A stretch of DNA of 64,000 nucleotides, from NCBI RefSeq assembly GCF_000328475.2, contig NC_026480.1, positions 868,001 through 932,000 of the forward strand, in the 5' to 3' direction. Position numbers and translations under genes: made by a program. This DNA is from Mycosarcoma maydis (lineage: Eukaryota > Basidiomycota > Ustilaginomycetes > Ustilaginales). This document shows positions 50,231-61,262 of this stretch, piece after piece (positions within the stretch are counted from its first letter, which is position 1; each line of letters starts with the position of its first letter). Below the pieces are notes generated by a model that saw only the letters and a program-made list of their open reading frames with translations, did not search any database and was not told the origin of the DNA.

Positions 50231-50282
50231 CTCTCAGTTCAAGACAGCAGGTTCATCTCTTCGACCACGCCACTAGTTCAAG

Positions 50283-53200
50283 ATGGTGCACAAGAAAGAA
50301 GACAAGTTCCCACGCAGCGACACCGTTCAAGGTCCCGATATTTCAATCGAAGATGCCCTCGAAGCAGCATGGCAGCACCACTACACCAGTGTGATGCGCG
50401 CTCTCGGCGTCGAAGATGCTGAACACGGTCTCAACAAGAAAGACATCGAGTCGCGACGCCAAGAGTTCGGTCAGAACATGCTCGAAGGTGGCGACGAGAT
50501 CAGCATCTGGAAGATTATGGCGCACCAGATCGCAAACGCCATGACTTTGGTCCTCATCCTGGCCATGGGCGTCTCCCTCGGCATTGGCTCGTGGATCGAA
50601 GGTGGTGTGCTTGCCGGTGTCGTTGCTATCAACATCATCGTCGGCTTCTTCCAGGAGCTTTCGGCTGAAAAGACCATGAACGCACTCCGTAATCTGGCTT
50701 CTCCTACGGCTCGCGTCATCCGCAATGGTGACGGCGAGACCATTTCTGCCAACGAGGTAGTACCAGGCGACATTATCGAGCTCACCACCGGTGACACGGT
50801 CCCTGCTGACTGCCGTCTCATCGATTCGATGAACTTCGAGACCGACGAAGCTCTGCTGACCGGTGAGTCGCTTCCAGTGGCCAAGGACCACAATCAAATT
50901 TACTCTGCCGGTGAAGATGTTGGTGTTGGCGACCGACTCAACATGGCTTTCACCTCATCCACCGTTTCCAAGGGACGAGCCACGGGTGTTGTTGTCGGCA
51001 CCGGAATGAACACCGAGATTGGCAAGATCGCCGACGCCCTCCGCGGTGCCGCCAAGGCTCAAAAGATCCGTGACGTCAAGCGCAACGCTTATGGCAAGGC
51101 CCTTCCCCACCATTACGTGCAGGCTGGTGCACTCACCATCTGGGACAAGATCAACAACTTCCTCGGCACCAACAAGGGAACTCCGCTCCAGCGTCGTCTT
51201 TCGCAGCTCGCTGTTGCTCTCTTCTTCGTCGCTGTGCTCTTTGCCGTGATCGTATTTTTGTCCAACAACTGGACAGACAATGAAGTCATCATCTACGCAG
51301 TCGCCACCGGCGTTTCCATGATTCCTGCCTCGCTCACTGCCGTTCTCACCATCACTATGGCCATGGGCAGCAAAGCTATGGTCAAGAAGAACGTCATTGT
51401 CCGAAAGCTCGAGTCGCTCGAGGCTCTTGGATCCATCAACGACATTTGCTCAGACAAGACCGGTACTCTCACCCAAGGAAAGATGGTCGTCCGCAAGGCT
51501 TGGGTTCCCGCTTCCGGCACCTACAGCGTTTCGGAGACCAACGAACCTTTCAACCCTACACTTGGCGAGGTCTCCGTCAACAATGTTGAACCTCGTGATG
51601 CCAAGGCAAGTAGAAACTCTGGTGAAGGAGAGGTTGTTGCTCGCTCTGGCAAGTCGGACAAGGTCAAGGGCAACGATCGCTTCGAAGACTTTATGAATGT
51701 TGCATCGCTCTGCAACCTAGCCACCGTGTTCAAGGACAAGGAGACCCACGCTTGGACTGCCCACGGCGACCCTACCGAATGTGCCATCCAGACCTTTGTG
51801 ACGCGCTTCGCCTGGGGCCGACTCAAGCTGACCAAGGGTACCGATGCAGACAAGGAAGTCACCGAAAAGGACCGCACCGCGGCCAAGTGGACTCAAATTA
51901 CCGAATACCCCTTCGACAGTTCTGTCAAGCGCATGGCCGTTACCTATGTCAACAATCAGGCTCAGGAGAGCTATGCGATGATGAAAGGTGCCGTCGAGCG
52001 TGTTCTTGAATCGTGCACCTCAGCGCAGACTGCTGAAGGCAAGATCGACTTGGACGAAAAGTTCGAAAAGCGTGTTCTTGAGAACATGGAGGCACTCGCC
52101 AGCCAGGGTCTCCGAGTTCTCGCTCTCGCCCACCGCAAGCTTACGGAAGCCGAGAAGGAGCTCGACGAGGAACTCGAGCGCGAAGATGTCGAGGCCAACA
52201 TGACTTTCCTCGGTCTCGTTGGTCTTTACGATCCTCCGCGTCCTGAAACCGCCGGCGCTGTGCGTAAGTGCAAGGAAGCAGGTATCACCGTCCGCATGCT
52301 CACTGGTGACCATCCTGGTACCGCCAAGGCCATCGCCGTGGATGTTGGCATCGTGCCTCGCAACACTACGCGATTCTCGAAGGCAGAGTTGGACAGCATG
52401 GTCATGACCGCGGCACAGTTCGACAAGCTGTCTGAGGACGAGATTGATGCGCTTCCTCAGCTGCCCCTCGTCATTGCTCGATGTGCACCTCAGACCAAGG
52501 TGCGCATGATCGAGGCGCTCCACCGACGAGGCAAGTTCTGCGCCATGACGGGTGACGGTGTCAACGATTCGCCCTCTCTGAAAATGTCGGACGTCGGTAT
52601 TGCAATGGGCATGAACGGATCAGATGTGGCCAAGGATGCTTCTGATATCGTGCTCGTGGATGACAACTTGCGAATNNNNNNNNNNNNNNNNNNNNNNNNN
52701 NNNNNNNNNNNNNNNNNNNNNNNNNNNNNNNNNNNNNNNNNNNNNNNNNNNNNNNNNNNNNNNNNNNNNNNNNNNTCTATCGGAAACGCCATCGAAGAAG
52801 GTCGACGTATGGCGGACAACATTTCCAAGTTCGTTTGTCATCTGCTGGCACAGAACGTAGCGCAGGCTTCGGTGCTTTTGATCGGACTGGCCTTCAAAGA
52901 TGAAACTGGGCTTTCGGTCTTCCCTCTCTCGCCCGTCGAGATCCTCTACATCATCATGGTCACATCCGGCTTCCCTGCCATGGGTCTCGGCATGGAAAAG
53001 GCTTCGATGGACGTGATGAAGAGGAAGCCTCGATCCAACAAGTGGGGCATCTTTAGCCCTGAGATGCTCATCGACCTCGCTGTCTACGGCCTCTGGATGG
53101 CAGTGCTTTGCTTGGCTACCTTCACCTTGGTCGAATTCGGATGGGGTAATGGCGAACTTGGAATCAACTGCAACTCGGAGTACAGCCCACCTTGCGATCT

Positions 53201-53687
53201 CGTCTTCCGTGCCCGAGCTTCTACCTTTGCTGTCATGACGTGGTTCTCGCTGCTGCTCGCTTGGGAGGTAGTCGACACGCGTCGCAGCTTCTTCAACATG
53301 CGCAACGACGGCCAATGGTACAATCAGTGGTTCAAGGACACCTGGGGGAAGAACAAGTTCCTCTTCCTTTGTGTCGTCTTGGGCTTTTTCAGCGTTTTCC
53401 CGATCACCTACATTCCGGGTCTCAACGACATTGTCTTCCTCCATACCGGCATCTCGTGGGAGTGGGGCATCATCTTCGTCTGCACCGGCCTCTTCGTTGG
53501 AGGTATCGAAGCATACAAGTGGGGCAAACGCGTTTACTTCCGACGCACTCAGGTCGACAATGCTAAGCTGGTCGACGAGGAGCAGCAGGTGCAAGATGGC
53601 GAGGTTGCTGAGGAGAAGCCCGACGGTAACCACAGCAAAAACATGATGCCAGCTCCCACCACCTCGACCGAGAAAACGATGGTGTAA
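50283..53687 (+). CDS. ENA1: ENA-type P-type ATPase (type IID, Na+/K+ efflux), interrupted by an assembly gap
   Basis: The frame runs from ATG 50283 to TAA 53687 through 100 N (52676-52775), about 1100 real residues. P-type ATPase signatures are complete outside the gap: LLTGESLPV (~193), the phosphorylation loop CSDKTGTLTQGK (~391), KMAVTYVN-type nucleotide-binding sequence, MLTGDHPGTAKAIA and MTGDGVNDSPSL (~756). The N-terminal SPTARVIRNGDG region, the lack of a Ca-pump regulatory tail, and IGNAIEEGRRMADNISKF fit fungal ENA pumps. Family knowledge: ENA ATPases extrude Na+ or K+ across the plasma membrane at high pH or salt. Paralogues in smuts include endomembrane forms, so the number in the symbol is uncertain. 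No introns. Confidence 0.88.
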   Translation: MVHKKEDKFPRSDTVQGPDISIEDALEAAWQHHYTSVMRALGVEDAEHGLNKKDIESRRQEFGQNMLEGGDEISIWKIMAHQIANAMTLVLILAMGVSLGIGSWIEGGVLAGVVAINIIVGFFQELSAEKTMNALRNLASPTARVIRNGDGETISANEVVPGDIIELTTGDTVPADCRLIDSMNFETDEALLTGESLPVAKDHNQIYSAGEDVGVGDRLNMAFTSSTVSKGRATGVVVGTGMNTEIGKIADALRGAAKAQKIRDVKRNAYGKALPHHYVQAGALTIWDKINNFLGTNKGTPLQRRLSQLAVALFFVAVLFAVIVFLSNNWTDNEVIIYAVATGVSMIPASLTAVLTITMAMGSKAMVKKNVIVRKLESLEALGSINDICSDKTGTLTQGKMVVRKAWVPASGTYSVSETNEPFNPTLGEVSVNNVEPRDAKASRNSGEGEVVARSGKSDKVKGNDRFEDFMNVASLCNLATVFKDKETHAWTAHGDPTECAIQTFVTRFAWGRLKLTKGTDADKEVTEKDRTAAKWTQITEYPFDSSVKRMAVTYVNNQAQESYAMMKGAVERVLESCTSAQTAEGKIDLDEKFEKRVLENMEALASQGLRVLALAHRKLTEAEKELDEELEREDVEANMTFLGLVGLYDPPRPETAGAVRKCKEAGITVRMLTGDHPGTAKAIAVDVGIVPRNTTRFSKAELDSMVMTAAQFDKLSEDEIDALPQLPLVIARCAPQTKVRMIEALHRRGKFCAMTGDGVNDSPSLKMSDVGIAMGMNGSDVAKDASDIVLVDDNLRXXXXXXXXXXXXXXXXXXXXXXXXXXXXXXXXXXSIGNAIEEGRRMADNISKFVCHLLAQNVAQASVLLIGLAFKDETGLSVFPLSPVEILYIIMVTSGFPAMGLGMEKASMDVMKRKPRSNKWGIFSPEMLIDLAVYGLWMAVLCLATFTLVEFGWGNGELGINCNSEYSPPCDLVFRARASTFAVMTWFSLLLAWEVVDTRRSFFNMRNDGQWYNQWFKDTWGKNKFLFLCVVLGFFSVFPITYIPGLNDIVFLHTGISWEWGIIFVCTGLFVGGIEAYKWGKRVYFRRTQVDNAKLVDEEQQVQDGEVAEEKPDGNHSKNMMPAPTTSTEKTMV
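52676..52775. other. Assembly gap (100 N) within the ENA gene
   Basis: Exactly 100 N, a conventional placeholder size. The flanks read DDNLR and SIGNAIEEGRR. These would be nearly adjacent in other P-type ATPases, so the true missing length may be close to zero. Confidence 0.95.
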
Positions 53688-53840
53688 CTTGACTTGCATT
53701 TAACAGCATTTTTTTGGCTTTCTTTCATAGCACACTGTAGCATCTCTAGACAAGTCTGTTTCAATAGCAAGAACCGTATCTCAATCTCAAGCCGCTTTTT
53801 CTATGCAACTTGAGAAACACCCTGGTCGAGTCCATTTTTT

Positions 53841-53880
53841 AACCGTCAAAAGTGATCAATAACCGTCAAAAGTGATCAAC
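53841..53880 (+). repeat. Tandem duplication, two 20-bp units
   Basis: AACCGTCAAAAGTGATCAAT is followed directly by the same 20 bases with only the last base changed (T to C). It lies ~155 bp after the ENA stop codon. Confidence 0.9.
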
Positions 53881-54385
53881 CGCAGCATCGCGAAATGGTT
53901 CGTGGCGACGCTGTCGACGAGACCACCATTCGAACTTGCAACTAGATTTCGCGGTTCCGGGTTCTTGGCCGTGAAGTTTTTGACTATCGTGTATGTGTCC
54001 AGACTACTGCCTCGTGCCTGGCGGCAATGTTGATGAAATGGTTGAGAGCTTGTGTTAGACAATGGAAAGGTGAGTTCTGAGAATGAGAAAGATTCAGAGC
54101 GCTGACTGCGAGGGAGATACAGTAGGTTCGAAAACGGTTCTAGATTCTGGAGCGGTTTATCTACAAAAATGGAGCCTGCTATGTGCTTCATATATATGTG
54201 CGACTGGGTAGATGTCTTGCTGTTGTATATACCTATGTGTACGAACATGTATCTGAGTACTGGTGCAAGATCCACTAGTGATATGAGCTCTGTATAGTGT
54301 ACTGTACTGTACCGTAATGTTGTGGATAGCGACCTGGTGATTCTGTGCAGTAAAGGGAATTTTCTGCGTGTCTGCTGGCTGTGCG

Positions 54386-54402
54386 ATTCGTGATTCGTGA
54401 TT
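54386..54402 (-). repeat. AATCACG heptamer, two overlapping units (inverted)
   Basis: ATTCGTGATTCGTGATT, the exact reverse complement of the 17-mer at 1635-1651. Confidence 0.85.
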
Positions 54403-55130
54403 GGCGCATTTTCTTCAACTGAGAAAAGTGACAGAAAAAATTGCGTTCCTGAAAATGCGTGTTCAGCCAAAGACTCACTACGATGTAAGTTAGCGGAAAG
54501 TACTTTGCACAGCTTTGAATCTCGTGACTTCTCGCCAGGAGCAAACGATTTGGTAGTAGTGAGCTTTTCAGCGTCTATGGCGTTGGTATGGTTGTCCAGA
54601 ATGCTATTCGTGTCACATGACAAGCATGAATAACGTATTGAATCACAAGGCAATCACGAATCTCGCTTGTTCGGAGCAGAGGCTTCCGGTTTCTGGCCTG
54701 CAAGTCACGCTCAGAAGCCAAAATATAGAATCACGAATGGAGTGATTTCCAAGCTGTGCGGCATGCAACCCTGCGTTTCTGGTGCCTTAGATTCTCCGAT
54801 GGAACCGTGTACGGAAACACGTTTCTTGGGTCAGACGCTGTCCAACTTGGCATCCAGCTCAGCTGAAGGAATCAAGACTGTAGCGTATAGCGTGTAACGT
54901 GTAGGTAGAGCTCAATTCGTGATTACGACACATGCGCTGTTGACTGGCTCCGCGGAGAGGCTTATCTCGGCGTCTTGACTTGTCTATCATGGAGGTGCTT
55001 TGCTTTCAGGCTGAGTCGCTCTCGAAAATATCATACTGTATACGCGGTATCTTGCAACCATCACGAGCTGTCAATCCGGTTTCTCGAAGAGCATCATCAG
55101 CGACTTTATCGCCCTACTGCCACGACGAGA

Positions 55131-58100
55131 ATGGAGCACGTCGCCTTTTGCGCCAACGATGCCAGTTTTGGCCCCGTCTCGACGTGCAGATCCTTCGATT
55201 TTACCCTTCATTTTGAAAGCAGCATCCTCTCGCTATTGCCCAATGCAATCTTTGTGCTCATCGCTCTTGGCCTCATCCTCTGGACTCTGCTCTCTCGAAA
55301 ACGTTACATTCAGTTATCTACTGACTGCCGATCGACATGCTTTCAGAACCGCGATGGAGGCGCCATCCTTTTGGCACTGGCTCACATGACTTTGATGGTG
55401 ACGCTTGCAGTCTTGGCCTCGCGACTCCTCCCAGGTGTGGCCAGCTCGAGTCTGAACACGCTGGTGCTATCTTCGTTTTGTCTCGAAACCATCTCGGCCC
55501 TCGTCATTCTATGCGTCCTGATCNNNNNNNNNNNNNNNNNNNNNNNNNNNNNNNNNNNNNNNNNNNNNNNNNNNNNNNNNNNNNNNNNNNNNNNNNNNNN
55601 NNNNNNNNNNNNNNNNNNNNNNNATTCTCTGCTCTTCGTTCTCTCTTCAGCGCTGTCAAGCTTCGAACTTTCTTCTTTGTGCCAGCGGCGCGCCAGACAC
55701 CCTTCCTGGCAGTACTTTCCGCCGACTTGGGCGTCATGGTTCTCCTCTTTGCCTCGACTTGTACCAAGCCTTTTGACCCGCGGCAGACAGCCGAGGAGCG
55801 CGCAAGCTTCATATCAAAGATCTTCTTCCTATACCTCCTGGTCCCGCTATGGAAAGGTACGAGAAAGCCAATTGAGCTCGATGATATCGAACCGCTTGCT
55901 GCAACATATACTTCACATACTCTAGAAGCTGTTCTGTTTCAGCATTGGCACGCAAGCGCCGCCCATCTTAGCACGTCAGATGAGCAAGTCTCGTACGGTG
56001 CCGATCTCAAGTCTTGTGATTTGGAGCAAGTCTCCATGTCTGGTCTTAACACCGTATCGCCATCATCGGCGAGGCCAATATCATTTCTTCCAAGGGATCC
56101 CACAAGATTCCCGAAGCTTTACAAAGCCGCCGCGCGGGCATTTGGCACTGTCCTTATATCTCCTTTGCCTTCCAAAGCTGTATACACGGTCTTGATTCTC
56201 CTCCAACCTCTGCTAGTTCAAGAGACTATCGACTTTATTGCCTCTTACTCGGGCGATGCCAAAGAACCCGAGCCAGCCGCCTATGGCTACGGTATCGCAG
56301 GCGCTTTCTTTCTCGTCTATCTCCTCTTTGCACTTTCTTCGGGTCACTTTACCTTTTCCATCAACAAGTCAGCTTGCAAGCTGCGGGGCGCGCTCGTATA
56401 CACGGTGTATCGAAAAACGCTGCTACTTTCTGTAGATTCGCTCCAAGATCCAGACACTCCCTCACCCACGGTCATGCAGTCGGTCGACATTGAGCGCATC
56501 GTTGGTGGCCTCGATCCATTTCATGAACTCTGGAGTGGGGTTGTCGTCATCGTTGTCGCCCTGTATCTTTTGTGGCAGCAAATCGGCCTCGCTTTTGTCT
56601 CCACGATCGTGACATTGGCCTGCCTCTTCGGCTCCATACCTCTCGTGACAAAAGATACCTCTGCTCGTCAAAAGATTTGGAGTCGGCTAACCGACGAGCG
56701 TACAAGTCTCACCTCAGCCGCGATCAACTCGATCAAGGCGGTCAAACAATCCGCATTGGAAGGCTTTCTGATCAGCAAGATCACCTCGATTCGTCAGCGT
56801 GAGATCAAAGCGATGATCCGCTATGTGCACGATGTCTTATATATGAGCCTCCTTGGGAACGCTGCTGGAGACATTCTGCTGCTCGCTACCATTACGACCT
56901 TTGCACTTGTCTCTGCTCTTCACCATCACCACACCGGTACTTTTCCTTTCACGACATCAACTGTTTTCACGAGTATCACCATCATCCGCATCATCGAGCG
57001 GCCTCTCTTCATCATCGGCCGTCGGTACACGAGCGTCATATCGGCTGTAACTGCGCTTAATCGACTCGAGACTTTCCTGCTGCTCCCCGAAGTCACGCGT
57101 GAAAATGACTCAACTCAGCGTCAGCCGATGGAAAAGGAGCATCTTACTGCTTCAGCAGCTGCGATCTTTGCCGGCGCGTCCTTCACCTGGAAGCAGGACT
57201 CTGGACTGCGGGGATCCAGCGTCGATGCCACGAGCACGATACAAAAGAGCCCACTTAGAAAGGCATGCGCACCGGTGCTACGGGAATTGAATCTTGTCAT
57301 CCCTCGTGGCCAGGTGACAACGGTGGTAGGCGAAATTGCCACCTCTAAAACGTCGCTGCTATGCTCATTACTCGGAGAGTTGTCCTTACTGAAAGGCGAG
57401 GCAGTTCTGCCGCTTCGTGCAGCTCCCATCGCATACGTCGGACAGAATCCATGGACACAAGGCGAAAGAACGATCAAAGAGAACATTGTCTTTCACAGAT
57501 ACTTTGACAAAGAACGCTACGAGCGTGCAGTGGAGGCTTGTGGACTGTCCCTCGATATACAGCAGCTGCCTAAGGGCGATGGAACCCTCGTCAAACACCT
57601 CAGTGGTGGTCAGAAGCAGAGGGTCGCTCTGTGCCGTGCGGTGTACGTAGAAGCTCCGACATATATCCTCGACGATGTCTTGAGTGCAGTCGACGCCTCG
57701 ACAGCTGCGGGAATCAACCAGGCACTCTTCTCACGTCAATCTGGTCTGCTGCGGGGAAGAACTGTAATTATGGCTACCAACTCGGTGCAGCAAATGCAGC
57801 TTGCCGACCACATTGTGCAGATGAGTGCTGGCGGCAAAGCCGAAATGGTCCAAGGCGGAGCGGGCGCCATCTCAAGGCTAGCCGACAGCATTGATACGAT
57901 CCGACGCCGTTCGGCCGAGGAGCGAGAGAGCAACGGTGCGGACGGCGAGTCGTCTACAGCCGCCAAGATACGTGCTGCAGCCGCCAAGGAGCGCAAGCTT
58001 CTGGAAGTTGAGGAAGAGCAAGAAGATGTCATGAAGGGTGGCATCAACCTTTCCGTGTTCAACCGTTACTTCAAAGCGGCTGGACTGTGGACGTCGCTCG

Positions 58101-59905
58101 CATATCCGGTCGCTCTCATCGTTCAGACCGGATTGTCCAACGGACAACTTCTGTGGCTGCAGAACTGGGCCAAGCATGTCTCTGAAGACACTTTACATGC
58201 ATCGTTGGGTCTTCACATTGGTGTGATGGTCCTCTTTGTTGTGACAAGGGTGGTCACATATGGTGGTTCACTTTTGTGTTACCTGTACATATTGTGTCCC
58301 AGGATTTCGCTCAAGTTGCACCACGACGAAGTGACGGGCTTGTTGCGCTCTGGAGCCGACTTCTTCCTCAACCTCAACCCAGGCCGAATGATCAACCGGT
58401 TCACAGGCGACATCTATTCGCTTGACTTCCAGATCAGCGCGTTTGTCGTCAACGTCGTTTACTTTGTTATCGAGCTCGGCTTCTCTTTGGTGTTGATGGC
58501 GTTACCGGCTCCGTTTTTGCTCGGCGTGATCGTCGCCATGGCTGTCCTGTACTTTGGCATCTATAAGCTGTACAGCCCTTCCTCGCGGATGCTGCGAAGA
58601 CAAGAGATGGCCACTAAGTCGCCGCTTCATGCCCAGTTCAGGGACACGGCGGATCTTGAGGGACTGCTCACGATTCGTGCATTGCACATGGAAGACACCT
58701 TTTCGAAGGCTACCGCTTCGTTGCTGGACACTTCGCAGAGACCGTACTACTGGCTCTGGGCGGTCCGAGTTTGGCTGCAGACGTGGCTCAACCTGTTGGG
58801 CATGATGTTGAACACGGCTCTCGTGCTGATTGCGGTGGGTCTGAGGTATAAGTCGAATGCCGGATTAGTTGCTGTTGCCTTGATTCAGGCCATCTCACTA
58901 ACCTCGGATCTAAACGGACTCATGTCTGCGTGGACGGAGCTGGAGATCGGCATTGTCTCTCTCGAGAGGATCGAGCAAGTGATCATGGCTACTCCGGATA
59001 TCAAGGACGATCGAACAAATCTCAAAGAGATGTCGAGCACTGTCGTGGCCAGTGGTGTCTCTCGGCCGGCCGCCAGTGTCCGCTTTGAGGATGTGACTGT
59101 TGGATACCATGGTAATGAAGGACCCATGTCATTGCATAGCGTCAGCTTCTCACTTCGACCAGGCGAGCGTCTGGGAGTGTGTGGTCGCTCAGGATCGGGT
59201 AAGTCTACGTTGCTGTTATCACTGCTTCGTATCCTGGAACCGGCTTCTGGTCGCGTCATGATCGACGGGGTGGACACGGCGACGCTGACTGGGGACTCGG
59301 TCCGACGAAACATCTCGTATATACCACAGGAGCCAATGGTGCTTCCCTCGCTGTCGGTACGCGAAAATCTGGACCCAGAATGCGAGCACTCGGACGATGG
59401 GGCTTATTGGAAGGTACTTTGGCAGACTTCGATGTTCGACACTGTCTCGCAGCTTAGCGAAGGGCTTGACCACATCCTTGACTTGCAGAGTCTAAGCATG
59501 GGCCAGAAGCAGCTATTGAACGTCGCTCGTGCGCTCCTTAAGCGACGGGGAGTGCTTGTCATGGATGAGGCTACATCGAACCTTGATTCGGAGACCGATG
59601 CCAAGGTTCAAGCAGCTCTTGGCTCTGCCTCGAACGAATCTGACGCATCGGAACAGCTTTCACGCGCTCAGTCAAAGAAGCGCATCGAGACAACGAATGG
59701 CGACGACGATGCCTTGGTCTCGGCACCTAACAGGCCAACGATGATCACAATCGCTCACAGGCTCTCAACCATCATAGACTATGACAAGATCCTTGTACTT
59801 TCCGAGGGAAAGGTGCTTGAGTTCGGAAGCCCATCGGAGCTGCTGGCACTGGAGAATGGAGAGTTCAGATTGATGGTCGAGGAGCAAACCCGAGAGGTAG
59901 ACTAG
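55131..59905 (+). CDS. ABC transporter, ABCC/MRP type, full length with TMD0, interrupted by an assembly gap
   Basis: ATG 55131 opens TMD0. After 100 N (55524-55623) the protein resumes in another reading frame at FSALRSLFSAVKL and runs to TAG 59905, about 1570 residues in all. Order is TMD0, linker PFDPRQTAEERASF, TMD1, NBD1, TMD2, NBD2. NBD2 is canonical: GRSGSGKST, LSMGQKQLLNVARALL, VLVMDEATSNLDSE and the H-loop TIAHRLSTI. NBD1 keeps LSGGQKQR and ILDDVLSAVDA, but its P-loop reads GEIATSKTS instead of GxxGSGKS, and its H-loop position reads ATNSVQ. A charged linker (about 57900-58030) joins the halves. Family knowledge: ABCC pumps export conjugates, metals or toxicants, or act in the vacuole. 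The substrate is unknown. Confidence 0.88.
55524..55623. other. Assembly gap (100 N) within the ABCC gene
   Basis: Exactly 100 N. The coding frame before the gap (position modulo 3 = 0) and after it (modulo 3 = 2) disagree, so the true missing length is not 100. For uninterrupted coding it must be congruent to 2 modulo 3. Confidence 0.95.
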
Positions 59906-61262
59906 AGGTATCTCACGCCTCTGACTCACTGCAACAAAGAATGGCCCTTGTGTTCTCGTGATAACAAACGTCTTTCTTTGGAATCCTGTATGAATCGTGA
60001 ATTTGACGCACACATCGTGCATCATGCTGCGTGCTTAACGCTCGTGGCTCGTGGCTAATCGTGAATATACCGGCGTTGTTACACCATAAGTGCCACACAC
60101 TTTTGTTCATTTACGATTGTGTGTGGTCACGTGTGTTCGTGGCACGGTTTTGTTTTCTTTTGGCATGGATTTCGTAATTCGTTATTTACGATTCATGTGT
60201 GTGAAAACGGAAAACGGAAGGACGCGACGGGTAAACTCAGAGAACCACGAACGGGTTCATTGACTCGTCAGTGCGGGGTTTCGCTGATATGCTGCGTTGG
60301 TGGATGATGCAAGAGTAAGGCCGACCGCGTGTCGCAGCGCATTGCAGTGGCTGATGCTTCGCTGCATCAGACATTCTGTCAAGCATAACTACTGTTAGTT
60401 AGCAGCATGTCGAGATAAGAGTGGGTTTGCAATTCGGTGGTGCAGAGCCGGACGGAGTGTAGGGCTCGAAATAATTTCACGAGCGGTTGAGGAGGCTACT
60501 GTATCGGAGCGCCTTGGCGTGTTGATCGTACCTCGACGGTTTGCCGTCGCGAGGCGAGATGCGGGAATACTGAACCTTTACTCACGATTGCAGTAGCAGC
60601 GGCAGTTGTGAAGGAGCCAAAATATCCACGATCATGGCCCAAAACAAATCCAGAATCGTGAATAGTGAATCCACGATTACGAATCGTGAATAACAAATGC
60701 GATCCAAGCTTTAGGATATTTAGCATCAACGTAGAACAAACTCGGCTGCTGTAGCTGAATCACGAATTTTCAAATTCCAAACACCAAAGTTGGAGCGTCG
60801 TGTGTCCTTTACCGAGGTCGAATTGGGCTGCCGCTGTCAATCACGAATCACGATGCACGCCAGGAAAGGATCAACACTGTTGTCGATCCACGGTTTCAGC
60901 CGTTGTGCTCCACACTTCTCGCACCTCAAGCATCCAAGATTCGTGTTTGATTCCCTGCAAGATCGTTTGCTTTTCCCTCTCCTTCCAACTCAGTTCCCCT
61001 CTCCGCAAACGGCGACAAACTTATGTCCATCTCTGTTCTTACACCATCACCCCTCTTCGCCTCAGCGTCAACGCTCTGACATCATCCACAGCTCACTTCG
61101 CCTGAGCGCTACATAGAGAGCGAGCACCGACACGAAAAGCGGCTTGCATCACAAATACTCGATTTCTTCCGCTCAAAAGCCATGCTGACAACTCCATTCC
61201 GGCTGTGAGCAATCTTGAAAACCTACGGCAACCTCTCGACAATCTCTCTCCCTCGTAACGAA
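59906..61262. other. Intergenic between ABCC and F-box-like genes
   Basis: 1.36 kb with no gene supported. It is rich in CGTGA/TCACG words: a cluster at 60653-60694, and exact AATCACGAAT at 60758-60767 and 60839-60848. Pyrimidine-rich DNA lies at 60960-61100. Confidence 0.5.
60653..60694. repeat. Cluster of AATCACG-type words
   Basis: AATCGTGAATAGTGAATC, ACGATTACGAATCGTGAAT and variants, in both orientations within 42 bp. Confidence 0.75.

Larger units (their letters stand above)
48282..50282. other. Long intergenic region upstream of the ENA gene
   Basis: 2 kb without a recognised gene. One small ORF (49590-49754) is listed separately. The last ~250 bp before the ATPase ATG are strongly pyrimidine-rich. 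Isolated CGTGATT words occur (for example near 48943), but no exact AATCACGAAT. Confidence 0.5.
53688..55130. other. Intergenic between ENA and ABCC genes
   Basis: 1.44 kb. It contains a 20-bp tandem duplication at 53841-53880 and five exact AATCACGAAT/ATTCGTGATT words (54386, 54393, 54652, 54729, 54915). A 265-codon minus-strand frame (53856-54653) lacks a proper ATG start and reads through the repeat words, so I do not call it a gene. Confidence 0.5.

Noticed and set aside
52620..53699. 359-codon minus-strand frame
   Set aside because: It is antisense to the ENA ATPase and includes the N gap. The plus-strand frame has unmistakable P-type ATPase motifs.
53856..54653. 265-codon open frame on the minus strand between ENA and ABCC
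   Set aside because: It begins with TTG and has no ATG until far inside. It reads through several AATCACG repeat words and shows no domain, signal peptide or coding-like codon use.
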